NCBI GenBank assembly: GCA_022539475.1
Contig: VCMS01000042.1
Location: forward strand, 62,001 to 126,000
DNA length: 64,000 bases
Source: Gracilaria domingensis
Lineage: Eukaryota > Rhodophyta > Florideophyceae > Gracilariales > Gracilariaceae
Direction: 5' to 3'
In this document: piece after piece, positions 9,506 through 19,460 of the stretch
Position numbering within the stretch: position 1 is the stretch's first letter
Layout: every line of letters starts with the position of its first letter
Notes under the pieces: model-generated
Told to the model about the DNA's origin: nothing
Seen by the model: the letters and a program-made list of their open reading frames with translations, nothing else
The model's database searches: none
Position numbers and translations under genes: made by a program

Positions 9506-12500
9506 ATGACGTCGATCTTGACTGTCGCTCGACCTCCTTCTCCCTTCTTACAACCTTCCCTTGCAGTCTTTGTCGTCGTTTCTCGTTCATTTCTTCTTCC
9601 CATGGTCTACTACTGTACACATAAGAAGCGTGGGTGCCCCTTCGTTACTCGCCGAGGAGTCTTATCTCTTCAGCAGCATGTCAACCATTGCCCGTTTCGT
9701 CTGAAAGCAGCGCTGGAAGACGACAATAGCCGGCCCATTCGGAGAAGCAAGCGTCTCAAGCTTTCCGCACCCGCGCCCGCATCTTCCGAAACGGTCACTG
9801 CCCCTTGTCGCCTTCCCGAGCCTCCGGTGTCCCAGGAAATCGTCGACCCCACTCCGTGCGCCCCTCCCATTCCGAACACTTCGCATTGTGTTTCTCCTTC
9901 CCCGGGTCCCGCGTCATTAGAGCGAGAACACGGAAGCAGTTCCCGCCCAGTGCCTTCTGAGGAGGCCCTTGGTGATTTGCATATGGATTATCTCACGGTT
10001 TGTCTGGCTTCAGTAGCTTCCAACCTTGGTCATCGTGAGGCAGAGGAGCTAATTGGGCTACTTCGGGACCCGCGATTCTCGCAAAAGCGATTCAACGAGA
10101 CCATAACAAGTTCCAAGCGCTGTACAGAACTGAAGAACGCCATTTTCGAACGATACGCCTCAAAGGACGGTTTCAATCGCAGAACTGTCTCGCCAGAAGG
10201 ATGTAAGTTCAGCGACACCCTCTACACGAGAGACCCCGTTCAGACACTTGTGAAACAGCTCCAGTTGGCTAACAACGAAAACACATTCTTCCACCCTATA
10301 CCTCAGACCCACTCCACGAAAATATCTCACCCCATGTCCGGCTCTCTCGCAAGAGACGCCACCTCAAAACTTAAGGAAATGGTCATGGGCTCTTTGGATA
10401 GTAGAATAGTGTGGTACTCCCAAGAAATAAGTTACAGTGAATCTTTCGTAGGTCTTCTGCAGGTATACACCGATAAGTCTTCAACAACTCTAAAGCAAAC
10501 ATCGGTTACCGCCTATCCTCTTCACCTCATATTTCTCAACTTCTCCGACGAGCTTCGCCGTAAGTGTATCCGTGATGACCTCACAGTAGTGGCATACTTC
10601 CCTACCACACTGATCGAGGTTTCCGCATCTGAAGCAGACGCAATGCCATTCGTTTCTAGCAAGTCTTTACGCGAGTCCAGGATGCAAATCCTTCAAGAAT
10701 CTCTTCGTCATGTCCTGGAGCTCATTCTAAATCTCACGCAGAAAGGTTTTCAGTTCATCGGCGATGACAAACTAAGTCGAGTGTGCCATTCTCTGCTTGC
10801 AAGTTATTGTGCGGATATTCCTGAGGCTGAGAACATTCTGTCCATTCTTCATGGGACCATAACGGAAAGCCCGTGTCATAGATGCAAAGCCCCTCGCTCA
10901 TCTTTATGCAGTCCTATTCCCACCTCATTCAACGGACGTTCTCAAAAGCACACGAAAAGCATCCGAAAGACATACACAGCTATCTTGCAACATGCACAAA
11001 AAGACGAGGCGGAAAGACGTCCACGTCGTGCGAGGGAGAGAAGATCTCAAGCGGATACTCTGATGCGTTCAAATTCCATATCTCTCATTCCTTCGTTCCT
11101 CGAAACTTCCATAAGCCTTGGAATGATCCCGGGATTGTCTCCATACAGTCTGTTCTCATTCGAACCATTACACAACTTGCATCTCGGCATCTCAAAGTTG
11201 ATAAAAACCGCCACAATCGAGAGACTGCATTCAGACACCCTGTGCACCACAATAGGAACATCTGCATCGCGTTCATTTCGAACGATACGCACCCAACTCC
11301 TCAACCATGCAAACGCAATTCTAGCTGCCATAGAACGCGATTCTCTTGCCAAAGGTTTACATATCGATTTCTCCACGCAGAAGAAAGGCAAATCTTTGAA
11401 TGATATCTTCACGAAAGACGGTCTCCGTGGAATGCTGGAGGCTAAAAACTACAAAGCACTTGACATGGTCTTTCCCTTCATAGGAGCATTCTTTGACATA
11501 TGCTGTGGAGAACAGGACGTTGCCCCAATCACAACCGTTTTCTCTCAGTACTCGGACTTGCTTTCGACCTTATTCAGATACAATCGTGACCCGTATTGTA
11601 CTGAAAGCTCTCTCCTGTGTCTTAGTTCGGAGATTGAAGCCTTCAAGCGTTCCGCAACAAAGACTCTGGCGGATTTTCATCCCTCCAGACTGGGAACTCT
11701 GAAGTTTCATCTTCTCGATCATCTCGTGGACGATATTCGCCGTCTGGGAAGTATCAAGTACTACGACGCAGGCATATACGAACATGCACACCTGCTATTT
11801 AAAAGACACTACAAAAAGACGTCCAGAAGAACAGCAACGGCTGTGGAGGAGAGTATTCGCTCCATTGAGCACGGACATGTTAGAAAGCAATGGAATGGCA
11901 ATACTCCTTACCAGCGTAATCCAGGTTTACCAGGAACTTCCACACAGCTTCCTCGGTTTGAAATGAGAGGGCGTTCTTTCACTTTACGAGCTCTTCAACA
12001 TTGTGTTTCAAGTATGTCCAGTTCAAAAACATGGACTGCTGTTAGAGAGATGTTCTCAAGTAGGGACACAAGGTCGACTCTTGATCAAATTGGTGAACAG
12101 GCCCTTCCTCCTTTCCTCAGTCTCGTGAAAGAAACACTGGATGAGCACTCTATTACATACTTCCCAGAAAAGACAAGGATAACTCTGGTGAATTCGGCTC
12201 TCGTGAAAGGCGGTTTCGTTCCGACTCTTGAACACTTCGATTCGTCTTCTAAGGCACTTAAGCTGGGACGACCCAAATACCCCATCATCCAATGTGTCTT
12301 CGCTTCTTTAGCATTTGGTCCCAGTAGAAAGCCAAAGTTTTTCACTGTATTGGTCAGCGGAGAAGATTCAGAGACTTGAGTTGCCCAGGTAGTCGCTCTG
12401 ATTCGAATATCTCTCCTTGATTCTGCACTTACCGCACCAGAGGTGGCATTCGTCCGGTATTTCGAAGTTTTACCCCCCGCAACAACCATCGACCACATAT

Positions 12501-12781
12501 TGAAATGAATATCTTTACAGTGGGCTACAAACGATGAAAAGAACCACACTCTTCCGTTCCCTCGTCATTCCAAAGCGGAGACTATCGTAGAGTTAACTCC
12601 TTGGTACGGGATGGTTCCGGCTTCTGCACTACAGGGAACTGTCCATGTTGTTCGATCAAACTACCCTGCTCCACCTTTTTGTCCTCCACTTCAATGGTTT
12701 CAACACCGATTCTACATCAATCGATTCTATCATGATTCAGATGAAGGACCAACTGAGCACGTTGATCTTGTACAGCCTTAA
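9506..12781 (+). pseudogene. KDZ superfamily transposase, Plavaka-like (two in-frame stops)
   Basis: One frame of about 1,091 codons. The N-terminus holds a zinc-finger-like pattern (C37, C44, H58, C62), a Pro/Ser-rich linker and then a long domain whose landmarks match Plavaka-type KDZ transposases: a YPLHLIFLNFSDELRRKC segment (in the family YPVY...NxPKxxRRKP), a CHSLLASYCADIPEAE segment, a CHRCKAP knuckle, and a PYSLFSFEPLHNLHLGISK block that corresponds to the family's DLLHQLxxG region. KDZ transposases cut and paste large DNA transposons. Two TGA codons interrupt the C-terminal part, at 12377 and 12506; a sister copy has TGG and TGC there, so these are mutations. The start at 9506 is uncertain, and the Met at 9602, just before the zinc finger, is an alternative. 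The stop overlaps that of the convergent gene. Confidence 0.8.
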
Positions 12782-15174
12782 AAATTAAGGGCTCCATCCT
12801 CTACATGTTCACCTTGTGGTGCCTTTTCTTGTGATCCTGTGTTACTTCCGAAATCGTTCATGTCCATTTCCTTGAACTCCATATCCCCTTCCTCGCATTC
12901 ACCAACGAAGCAATCGCTAATAGACCCCAATCTTCGGCTCACACTGTCAATAAAAAATTGTTCTTTCACAGTGAGGTAAAGTCTTCCGTTCGACGGCATT
13001 CGATATCCAAATGTAGCCTCTCTCATGTCATTACCAAGAACCTTAGTCCAATCTTCCGTTTTCGTTCCAAAATTATGAAACTCGCTGGAATTGGTCCTCA
13101 AGACACGTTGCCTAACATCCCCCAGAACATTCGTTAAACACAGAGGTAGCAGTTCGGCAAACTTCTTTGTAAACAGTTTCTGTCTCTGGCCACCGCTTGA
13201 CACATCCGTACTTAGAAGGCTGACAACCGTCAACACCCAAGCGTCCAAACGTGCGAGCAACAGTATTGTGCCATCTAAAAAGGTGCCCGTATCCTTGTCT
13301 TCCACATCATACCCAATAAACTCCTTCAGCACTTGTACCCCGACACGGTTTCGGAAGAACAAGTCTTGATCTTCCGTCGGCATATCCTCGACATTGTCCG
13401 CATTGGAGTACTTTAGACGAACAAATGGGGCTTTTCTCCACCATGAAGTGTTCGGTACACCATTTTCGTTAAGACGCAGTATGTTCTCCTGCGCTTCCTT
13501 CAACTGCATTGTGAGTTCGTCAGCATTCTCTTCTACCAGCTTTGTTCTTCTCCAAATCAGATCGTACCCCAGGAGCAGAAATAGTTTATCGCTGGTATTT
13601 CTCTTACGAACGCCCACGACGTCACTCATGGTCTGCCGCATTCTCTGCCGAAGGCACATATCTGCACAAAGTTCCAGTATACACCTGTCGGTAAGAGATG
13701 CTTTTCTAATACCTTCCCAGCTCAACTCCTTCAACTCGCTTTCAACCATTTTCTTCAGCAAAGCATCTGGCCCCCCCTCTACCGACGGTGTGAACATGCC
13801 AAAACTGCCCAAGAGCTCCACGGGGTTTTTAGGAACCATGTATGAACCACCTCCCTCCGGCTCAATAAGCCCTTCCCCACTCTCAGTTGCGTCTTCCACC
13901 TTCTCGGCACGGTTACCCCAATTTCGGGTGAGCGACTCACCTTCGAGCCATAGTTCACTTGTTTCTCTCCTTGCCCACGTCAGCATGTTGTGATACACTG
14001 CTCGAGCAACCCCTCGAAACTCGTCGCACACCTCAATTTTATGCTTCTTTCGACCTGTCTGCCCAGGTTCACCAGCACGTGTACTCCTATCTCCCTTCTG
14101 TTTCAGTGCCCCTCTTAGCCCTTCAATAACTAGATCCTTCTCTTCAAGCCTCTTTTTCAAAGCCGTACTCTGCTCTTGGGCGACCTTCACTAGAATTCCC
14201 CGAACCATCAAGTCCTCTTGTAGCGTCTTAACCTTTTCTTTCAAGCAATTCAGTTCATTTAAAAGATCACGTCTGTTCATAGAGGTTGATTTCACACCAG
14301 TGTGGATATCTTCCGGTATTTCCCTAGCCTCTTCGGCGACAGGCCCCGGTAATGCCGCAGGATTCGGTGTTATTTCGTTATCGGAACTATCCTCATGTGC
14401 CATAGCCTTAGACACGAGAGGCTGCAGGCGTTCTGTGTCCACCCTTGGAACGGCTCCGAGCTCCAACTCCTGTGTCTGTCCTCCTCCATGGCATGGTATA
14501 TCAGATGAATTGGGCCTCGTACGAGCTGCAACGGCCCCCGTTCTGGAAAGAGGGGAAGGTCGAAAAGTAACTCGTCTATCAGTTGTCTCTCGATTTCTTA
14601 TTGTCTTTCTCCCTTGTCCGGACCCATTGCGAGGCATGATACGATTCATAGCGGCCCCAGTTCTAGAAGAGAGGGATGGACGTGACGATCTTAATATACT
14701 AGGGCTCTCACGACTTCTCGTCATTGTCTCTTGTTGTCCAGATCCACTGGGCGGCGTAATCCGCGCCCAAGTAGCTCCGGTCTTCGATATCGGCCGGGGA
14801 CATGAAGGTTTTGGTGTCATACGAACCTCTTCGGTTCCAGTTGTCATGCCCTCCTGTCCTGACCTGCTGGGCCGAGTTACCTCATCTTCTTGAGGAGCAG
14901 AGACAGATGCACGATTTGCATTATCGGCAGTTGACGGCACGACATCGTTCGCTGATCCACGAATTCTTGACGCAATCCCGGAAGACGCTCCGCTGCGAGA
15001 TGGGCGAGAGAGTCCTGTAGAAGGACGCCCACTGACTCTCTCCTTCGTCGAGGACGACTTCCGTTTAGGAAGTGCGGTGCTTGTAGCCTGATTCGTATCA
15101 TCCGATGCTCTTCTCTTCTTCTGTCCACTCTTGTTCCGGCGCGTACTATTTCGCTTTCTCGGCGTTATACCCAT
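12778..15174 (-). CDS. KDZ transposon accessory protein, repeats plus coiled coil, function unknown
   Basis: An uninterrupted frame of 798 codons from the Met at 15174; an upstream Met at 15243 would add 23 Pro-rich residues. The first part is basic (ITPRKRNSTRRNKSGQKKRR, a likely nuclear signal). Then come three imperfect repeats of about 40 residues, each with an SGSGQ-like start and an SRTGA-like end, rich in Arg, Ser and Pro. A coiled coil follows (LNELNCLKEKVKTLQEDL, then LKKRLEEKDLVIEGLRGAL). The last 400 residues look globular and are well kept in the other copy. No known family is recognised. It is the only intact gene of the element here, it reads head to tail after the methyltransferase-SET gene, and its stop overlaps that of the transposase. 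It may be a DNA- or RNA-binding partner of the transposase. Confidence 0.7.
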   Translation of the reverse strand: MGITPRKRNSTRRNKSGQKKRRASDDTNQATSTALPKRKSSSTKERVSGRPSTGLSRPSRSGASSGIASRIRGSANDVVPSTADNANRASVSAPQEDEVTRPSRSGQEGMTTGTEEVRMTPKPSCPRPISKTGATWARITPPSGSGQQETMTRSRESPSILRSSRPSLSSRTGAAMNRIMPRNGSGQGRKTIRNRETTDRRVTFRPSPLSRTGAVAARTRPNSSDIPCHGGGQTQELELGAVPRVDTERLQPLVSKAMAHEDSSDNEITPNPAALPGPVAEEAREIPEDIHTGVKSTSMNRRDLLNELNCLKEKVKTLQEDLMVRGILVKVAQEQSTALKKRLEEKDLVIEGLRGALKQKGDRSTRAGEPGQTGRKKHKIEVCDEFRGVARAVYHNMLTWARRETSELWLEGESLTRNWGNRAEKVEDATESGEGLIEPEGGGSYMVPKNPVELLGSFGMFTPSVEGGPDALLKKMVESELKELSWEGIRKASLTDRCILELCADMCLRQRMRQTMSDVVGVRKRNTSDKLFLLLGYDLIWRRTKLVEENADELTMQLKEAQENILRLNENGVPNTSWWRKAPFVRLKYSNADNVEDMPTEDQDLFFRNRVGVQVLKEFIGYDVEDKDTGTFLDGTILLLARLDAWVLTVVSLLSTDVSSGGQRQKLFTKKFAELLPLCLTNVLGDVRQRVLRTNSSEFHNFGTKTEDWTKVLGNDMREATFGYRMPSNGRLYLTVKEQFFIDSVSRRLGSISDCFVGECEEGDMEFKEMDMNDFGSNTGSQEKAPQGEHVEDGALNF

Positions 15175-15421
15175 GTTGTGGAGATAAACAGGGTAATGAA
15201 ACGAAATTGTTGGGGAGGGGGGGAGGGGGTGGGGGGGGTGCATGGTTCAGATATTCCGGGAGACTCCGCAGTTCCTGCTTTTTAGGAATTTGAGGTGCCC
15301 AATGGGTCGCAAATATCGCCGTTACAGATGAAGAGCTCCAATGTACATGTACAACAACGCGTATTGCAGGCAGCTGCAACACTCACAAGCATATTTACTT
15401 TCTATTCGGTACTGAACTCAT

Positions 15422-16636
15422 CTATTGCTCCAATGTCAGAGCCCAGTTCCAGGCGTACTGCTCTCCGTAGTTGAAATACAACTCTTCGCCCCTCTCAATA
15501 TCTCTTACTGCTCTACAACGAAGTAGAGCATAGTTAGAAAGGTCTGACTTGAACTGTATCACGGACTTCGCTTCCACCACCTGCACATTGGCACTTCGAG
15601 TCCTGTTTGACCGGGGCTCCGATAAATCGGGATCCCCGGCATGATATCCGGCGTCGTTAATGTAGCTCCCGATACAAAAAGGCGTCGGGACAATGTAGAC
15701 TTCGCTCTCCTTTCTATCTTGAGCCTGTTTTGGTCTGTTCCTAAGGTGCAGAAACTCCGTACCAGTCACAGTGACCATCATAGAAAACAACTTGTACCGC
15801 ACTGGAGTTGCTCCGAGACAGCCACTTCCATACGTTAAGTGTCTTTCCTTCCGGTTCGTCAGATCCGTGTATACCAAAGTTCCATAGAAATGACAGATAG
15901 TTTCCCCAGCCAATATCTTATGTTCCGTGAACACCCCCATACCAGCACGGGGATGTCGAATCTTAGAAGATGCTATATGTAAGCGATAGCGATTGGCTTC
16001 AACAGTCAACAGCATATGCATATCCATTAGATTCAGAGCTCCTCGGTACTTCTCCTCCCAAAGATCTACAGTACGCTGTCCACACTTGTCGACAAAGTCC
16101 CAGTCCTTCCAGTATCTTCCTAGGAACTGAGTAATATGTCCAGGCATCACTTGGTACTGGGGGTAGCCAAATGGAGCCTCCCATTCAAGCCGACCTCGGT
16201 CCCGATGTGGAACCCGTTCGTAAGTCGTTGAAGCCGCATCCACCACCTCCTGTTCCACCAGGATGTCATTCTTCCCCCCGCGAATAACTTCGGCCATAAG
16301 AGTCGTTATATGGTGCTTCGCATGGCTGAAACATGGCCTATTCTTCTCGCACCCCAGGAACTTCCTATGCTTTGTCAGCGATAGGCACGCCATACCCGTA
16401 GAAAAAGTTCCCGCGAAAGTTCCCGCAAACATGTCCATGACAAGATCACCCGGTCTTGTGAAGCGACATATCAACTGTTTCATCAACTCCCTCGACTTCT
16501 GCTCTGGTCTTATGTACTGCCCACCTGGTACTGAACTACCTGGCTCATGTACCTTCCATGTCAACCACTCCCCCGCTCTCGGTTTTGGCACCCGGTCAAT
16601 TACATTCCTGTTAGCCGGGAAAGTAGAAGGAATGAG
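15422..16636 (-). pseudogene. DNA methyltransferase-SET fusion, C-terminal part (5' truncated)
   Basis: About 405 codons. The N-terminal half is the end of a beta-class (N6_N4_Mtase) DNA methyltransferase: the segment RPGDLVMDMFAG followed by TGMACLSL and KFLGCEKN is the SAM-binding motif I region, which in this class lies after the catalytic motif. The second half is a SET domain: GMGVFTEHKILAGETICHFY, the CIGSYINDA segment, then RDIERGEELYFNYGEQY, the usual C-terminal SET signature with its catalytic-site tyrosine. The methyltransferase catalytic DPPF motif is missing because the gene is cut near 16636, where it stops matching the copy at 59728. Copy 1 also has a 12-bp tandem duplication (FAGTFAGTF) within motif I that the other copy lacks. 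Both changes should inactivate the methyltransferase; the SET part looks whole. Confidence 0.75.
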
Positions 16637-17206
16637 AAGGATGTGATTGATGTTCACAAGGTGTTTCGTAGTATAAAAAGAGTCTAAGAACGACCATATA
16701 AGGGTATTGTAGTACTGTTTTAAAACGTTACTAGGAGGAGAAGTTTTTGCATCGATTTGAAGTAAAGAAAGGATGATTTAGTCATAAATTATATGTACGG
16801 GTTCAAGTGGGTAAAGAAAACTGTAAATATCTTTAACATGAGCTTAGAAACCAAGAAGAGTAAAACATCCTCCATTACGGGTTGAAACCCATAAAAGGTT
16901 TACCTTACTTTATACGGGTGCCTCAAGTAATGCAAACGCTTAGTTCTTCAGAAATATCACAATTTTTGTACTTGTTTCGTTACTAGTATCGTGCACTTTA
17001 ATGATGTGGAATGACCCTTTTCCATCTAGCAAAAACTTAGCGAAGTATTAGTGATAACGGATGTAGGATTTAAAGGGGCATATTTGAACCACAGAAGGAC
17101 GAACAATATAAGTAATGTAATAGGAACAGGTCATTTCGATAAAGTAACTCTTATGTTTAACTATCTCTAAAAGGTTTACAACACCGAAAAGTCATGTGTT
17201 CTAACC
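16637..17206. other. No gene seen
   Basis: AT-rich sequence between the broken right end of the KDZ copy and the ketopantoate-reductase-like gene. No reading frame, repeat or structure stands out. It may be host intergenic DNA. Confidence 0.6.
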
Positions 17207-18109
17207 TCAAAGCTGGGGGAATGGGGAGGGGGATAACTTTTCTTTAACAACGTTGACGTAGTTTGTATGAAAAGGAGCGGGGTCACCGCCTACAATGTTT
17301 CTTTCTTGGCGGGAAAAGTCGTAGAAGTACGCGTTTCTAAACTGAAAGTCGGAGAAAGAAGTAGGGAAGCCAACGAGAGTTTTCCCATATGCAAGAAGTC
17401 GCCCAACGGTCTCTTCCAGGTTGAAAGTAGTACCTGTCTTAAGCGAAACTATCTTCAACAGCTCTTTCATTATTGTGAGCACAACCGTACTGCACTCCGT
17501 AGCGACTACGTCCATAGGAATGAAACCTCTTGAGGCCCCGACGATATTGAACGCTGATAGCCACACGAGCTTCTCATAATAGCTCACGAGAAATGTGTCT
17601 TCGTCGACAATCCCGCAAGTGAGACCCATAGACCTAAACCTGTCTGCAACGTTGGAGGCCCACTTTCCTGTTGCGACAGTGAGACCATCCGGACTTTGAG
17701 GAGTGACACCATCCTGCGGAGCTGCGTTTCTTGAGGGGACACCAACTTATAGGACAACTTTTGAACATTTGTCCACACCGAGCTTCGAAACCAATGGTAT
17801 GATGTCTCCATTCTGGAAGAAAACGAGATTCTCTTGGAGCGAATAAGGGCAAGCCTGAATTACGGTCTCCAGGGTGTTCGTTCTTCCACAAACTAGTATC
17901 GGTACATCAGAAAGATGAGAGGTAGCAGCCATGCTGCAGAATTCGTATGCGGAAATGACCGTATCTTCTTCGTTCGCCAGCATGGTACCTATACGCCCCC
18001 TTCCAACAATAACGGCCCGAGTCCTTCGGGCGGGAGATGAGACCTGAGGGACGTCAGAGTATCTGGGTCTCGGAGGCGGAGTGGGAGGCATGTCGGACTG
18101 GGAGTTCAT
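17207..18109 (-). pseudogene. Ketopantoate reductase (ApbA/PanE)-like oxidoreductase with one in-frame stop
   Basis: A single frame of 300 codons from the Met at 18109. After a Pro-rich start comes the Rossmann beta-strand and dinucleotide loop VIVGRGRIG (GxGxxG) at about residues 33-41, then a strand-loop segment LVFFQNGD typical of the family. The C-terminal domain shows YEKLVWLSAFNIVGA, the family's conserved Lys-containing helix, and an ECSTVVLTIMKELLKI helix. Members reduce 2-oxo acids with NADPH; true ketopantoate reductases act in pantothenate synthesis, but many homologues have other or unknown substrates. A TAA at 17747-17749 splits the frame and the protein similarity continues directly after it. 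It is therefore a recent pseudogene or a sequencing error. It reads divergently from the epimerase fragment about 400 bp away. Confidence 0.65.
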
Positions 18110-18509
18110 TGCAAGTGTTCGAATGTTTTTGTGTGACGATAGAAATGGAAGATGGGGCGGAGAACTGCTGGGGTAAAGAGTGATACTTAAGTAAAAACGG
18201 TTGGGAAGCGCAGAACGGGAACATGGTTCACTTTGTGAAAGTGAGCGAAATGTATGATATGTGATTGTACTGAATGAATGATAGGGCTTGTATGAGACTA
18301 CAAGCCACAAAGTGTGATGATGTTTTATGAAAGGTAGGTGGAAGAGTAGAAAGTGTGCAATGAATGAAACTGATTTCGAATCTGAGTTGTAAAGTAGTTG
18401 TAAAGTACGAGTTACGGAGAGCTTGAATACAGGATGAAAGGAGCCATTTTGGCTTCATAAATGACGTGAACGGGTTCTATAGCTTCACTTGGATTGCCAT
18501 AATTAAAAG

Positions 18510-18827
18510 GATGGAGTTGGATTGCGCCCGCATACGTCTATAAAGGTCGTAGAAGCACTTATGAAGGAAGGAGTTGTAGACATGTTATTATTGATGACGG
18601 TGGAGCCAGGGTTTGGAGGACAGGCGTTTATGGAGGGTGTTCTTGATAAGGTGCGAAATGCAAAGGAGTTGTACCCAAGAATAGGGATACAGGTGGATGG
18701 AGGTATTGGACTGAGTACTGTGAAAGCAGTAGTGAAGGCCGGTGCAAACATTTCAGTTGCAGGATCTGCCATCTTTGGCTCGAGTAACCCAGCTCATGTC
18801 ATAGCTGGTTTTCGAAAGGTTGGTTAG
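18510..18827 (+). pseudogene. rpe: Ribulose-phosphate 3-epimerase, C-terminal half
   Basis: About 105 codons match the second half of ribulose-phosphate 3-epimerase, which interconverts ribulose 5-phosphate and xylulose 5-phosphate in the pentose phosphate and Calvin pathways. Seen in order are a GLRP segment (family GVALKPGT), VDMLLLMTVEPGFGGQAF with the signature loop, IQVDGGIG with the catalytic Asp, and ISVAGSAIFGS, the phosphate-binding end of the barrel. The family usually has about 220 residues, so the first half of the barrel is missing. A TAA stands two codons before the homology starts. TTAAAAG directly before it could be a splice acceptor, but no upstream exon is found before the divergent gene, so truncation is more likely. 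Confidence 0.75.
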
Positions 18828-18890
18828 AGATAGTAGCATAAATTTATTGTTTATTACATTGTTACCTTTACGTGTTATCACGACTATATT

Positions 18891-19231
18891 CTCCGTCTCC
18901 ATTGGAGATGTATTTCTCTTGTATCACAACCGGGAAAGGATGTGAGAGAACATAAATATATCCCCAGTGGACGCTGAGAGGGAGGATGAACTACTCTACG
19001 TGCTACCATTGTTACTCATCCGGTGTCGAGTGGTGACATATTCTTCTTTTGTCACAACCCACAAAGGATGTGATGGAAGAAGAACATGCCCCCAGTCGAG
19101 ACAGAGGGTGAGCAACTCTAAGTACAATCACTAGTCCCTAGCTTGCCTCCACTGGCAATATCTTCCTGTTTTGCTATAACCATCGAGTGAGGTTATGGTG
19201 GAAGAGAAAAATATCGCCGGTCGAGGCGAGG
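18891..19231 (+). ncRNA. Cluster of three related long imperfect hairpins (candidate small-RNA precursors)
   Basis: Three hairpins follow each other at about 18893-18978, 19023-19101 and 19144-19230. Each has arms of some 33-40 bases with scattered mismatches and small bulges, and a loop of about 9-11 bases. The 5' arms resemble one another (an ACTGGNGATATTTCTTC-like core followed by a TCACAACC-like end), so the cluster arose by duplication. In each the two arms keep pairing although the sequences have drifted apart. This is the form of a miRNA or hairpin-RNA cluster. A short inverted-repeat transposon duplicated in tandem is the main alternative. No protein frame spans them. Confidence 0.45.
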
Positions 19232-19460
19232 TGGGTGGGGACTATGTGAAGAGGGGACAGAGAGATGGCGCTTAAATAGTGGAAGGTGCGGAGGTGTTCA
19301 GTAGATTTTTTGGCGCGAAATGGGATGAGGGAAACAGGGACAATCATGGTGCTGGATATAGCCCGTGTGGTTGAACAGTGGGGGTGGACAGCACAGTTTA
19401 GCTCGATTGCACTGTATCGCAGCGGAAACTTCGATCCAACTACTTCTTCTTCTTCTGAAG

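Larger units (their letters stand above)
7778..16636. mobile_element. KDZ-type DNA transposon, copy 1 (right end truncated)
   Basis: The left limit is set by the start of near-identity with the copy at 48523. The right limit is where the methyltransferase-SET gene stops matching its other copy. Contents from left to right are a hairpin-rich left end with direct repeats, the transposase (+), an accessory gene (-) and the C-terminal part of a methyltransferase-SET gene (-). The order matches 57826-64000 read on the other strand. The two left ends match at roughly 95% or better by eye, so the copies are fairly young. Terminal inverted repeats and a target duplication could not be found because the right side is cut. 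Confidence 0.75.

Noticed and set aside
12377-12508. Two TGA codons in the copy 1 transposase might be recoded (for example as Trp)
   Set aside because: Copy 3 has TGG and TGC at these places, and other copies are interrupted by TAA and TAG as well, so ordinary mutation explains them.
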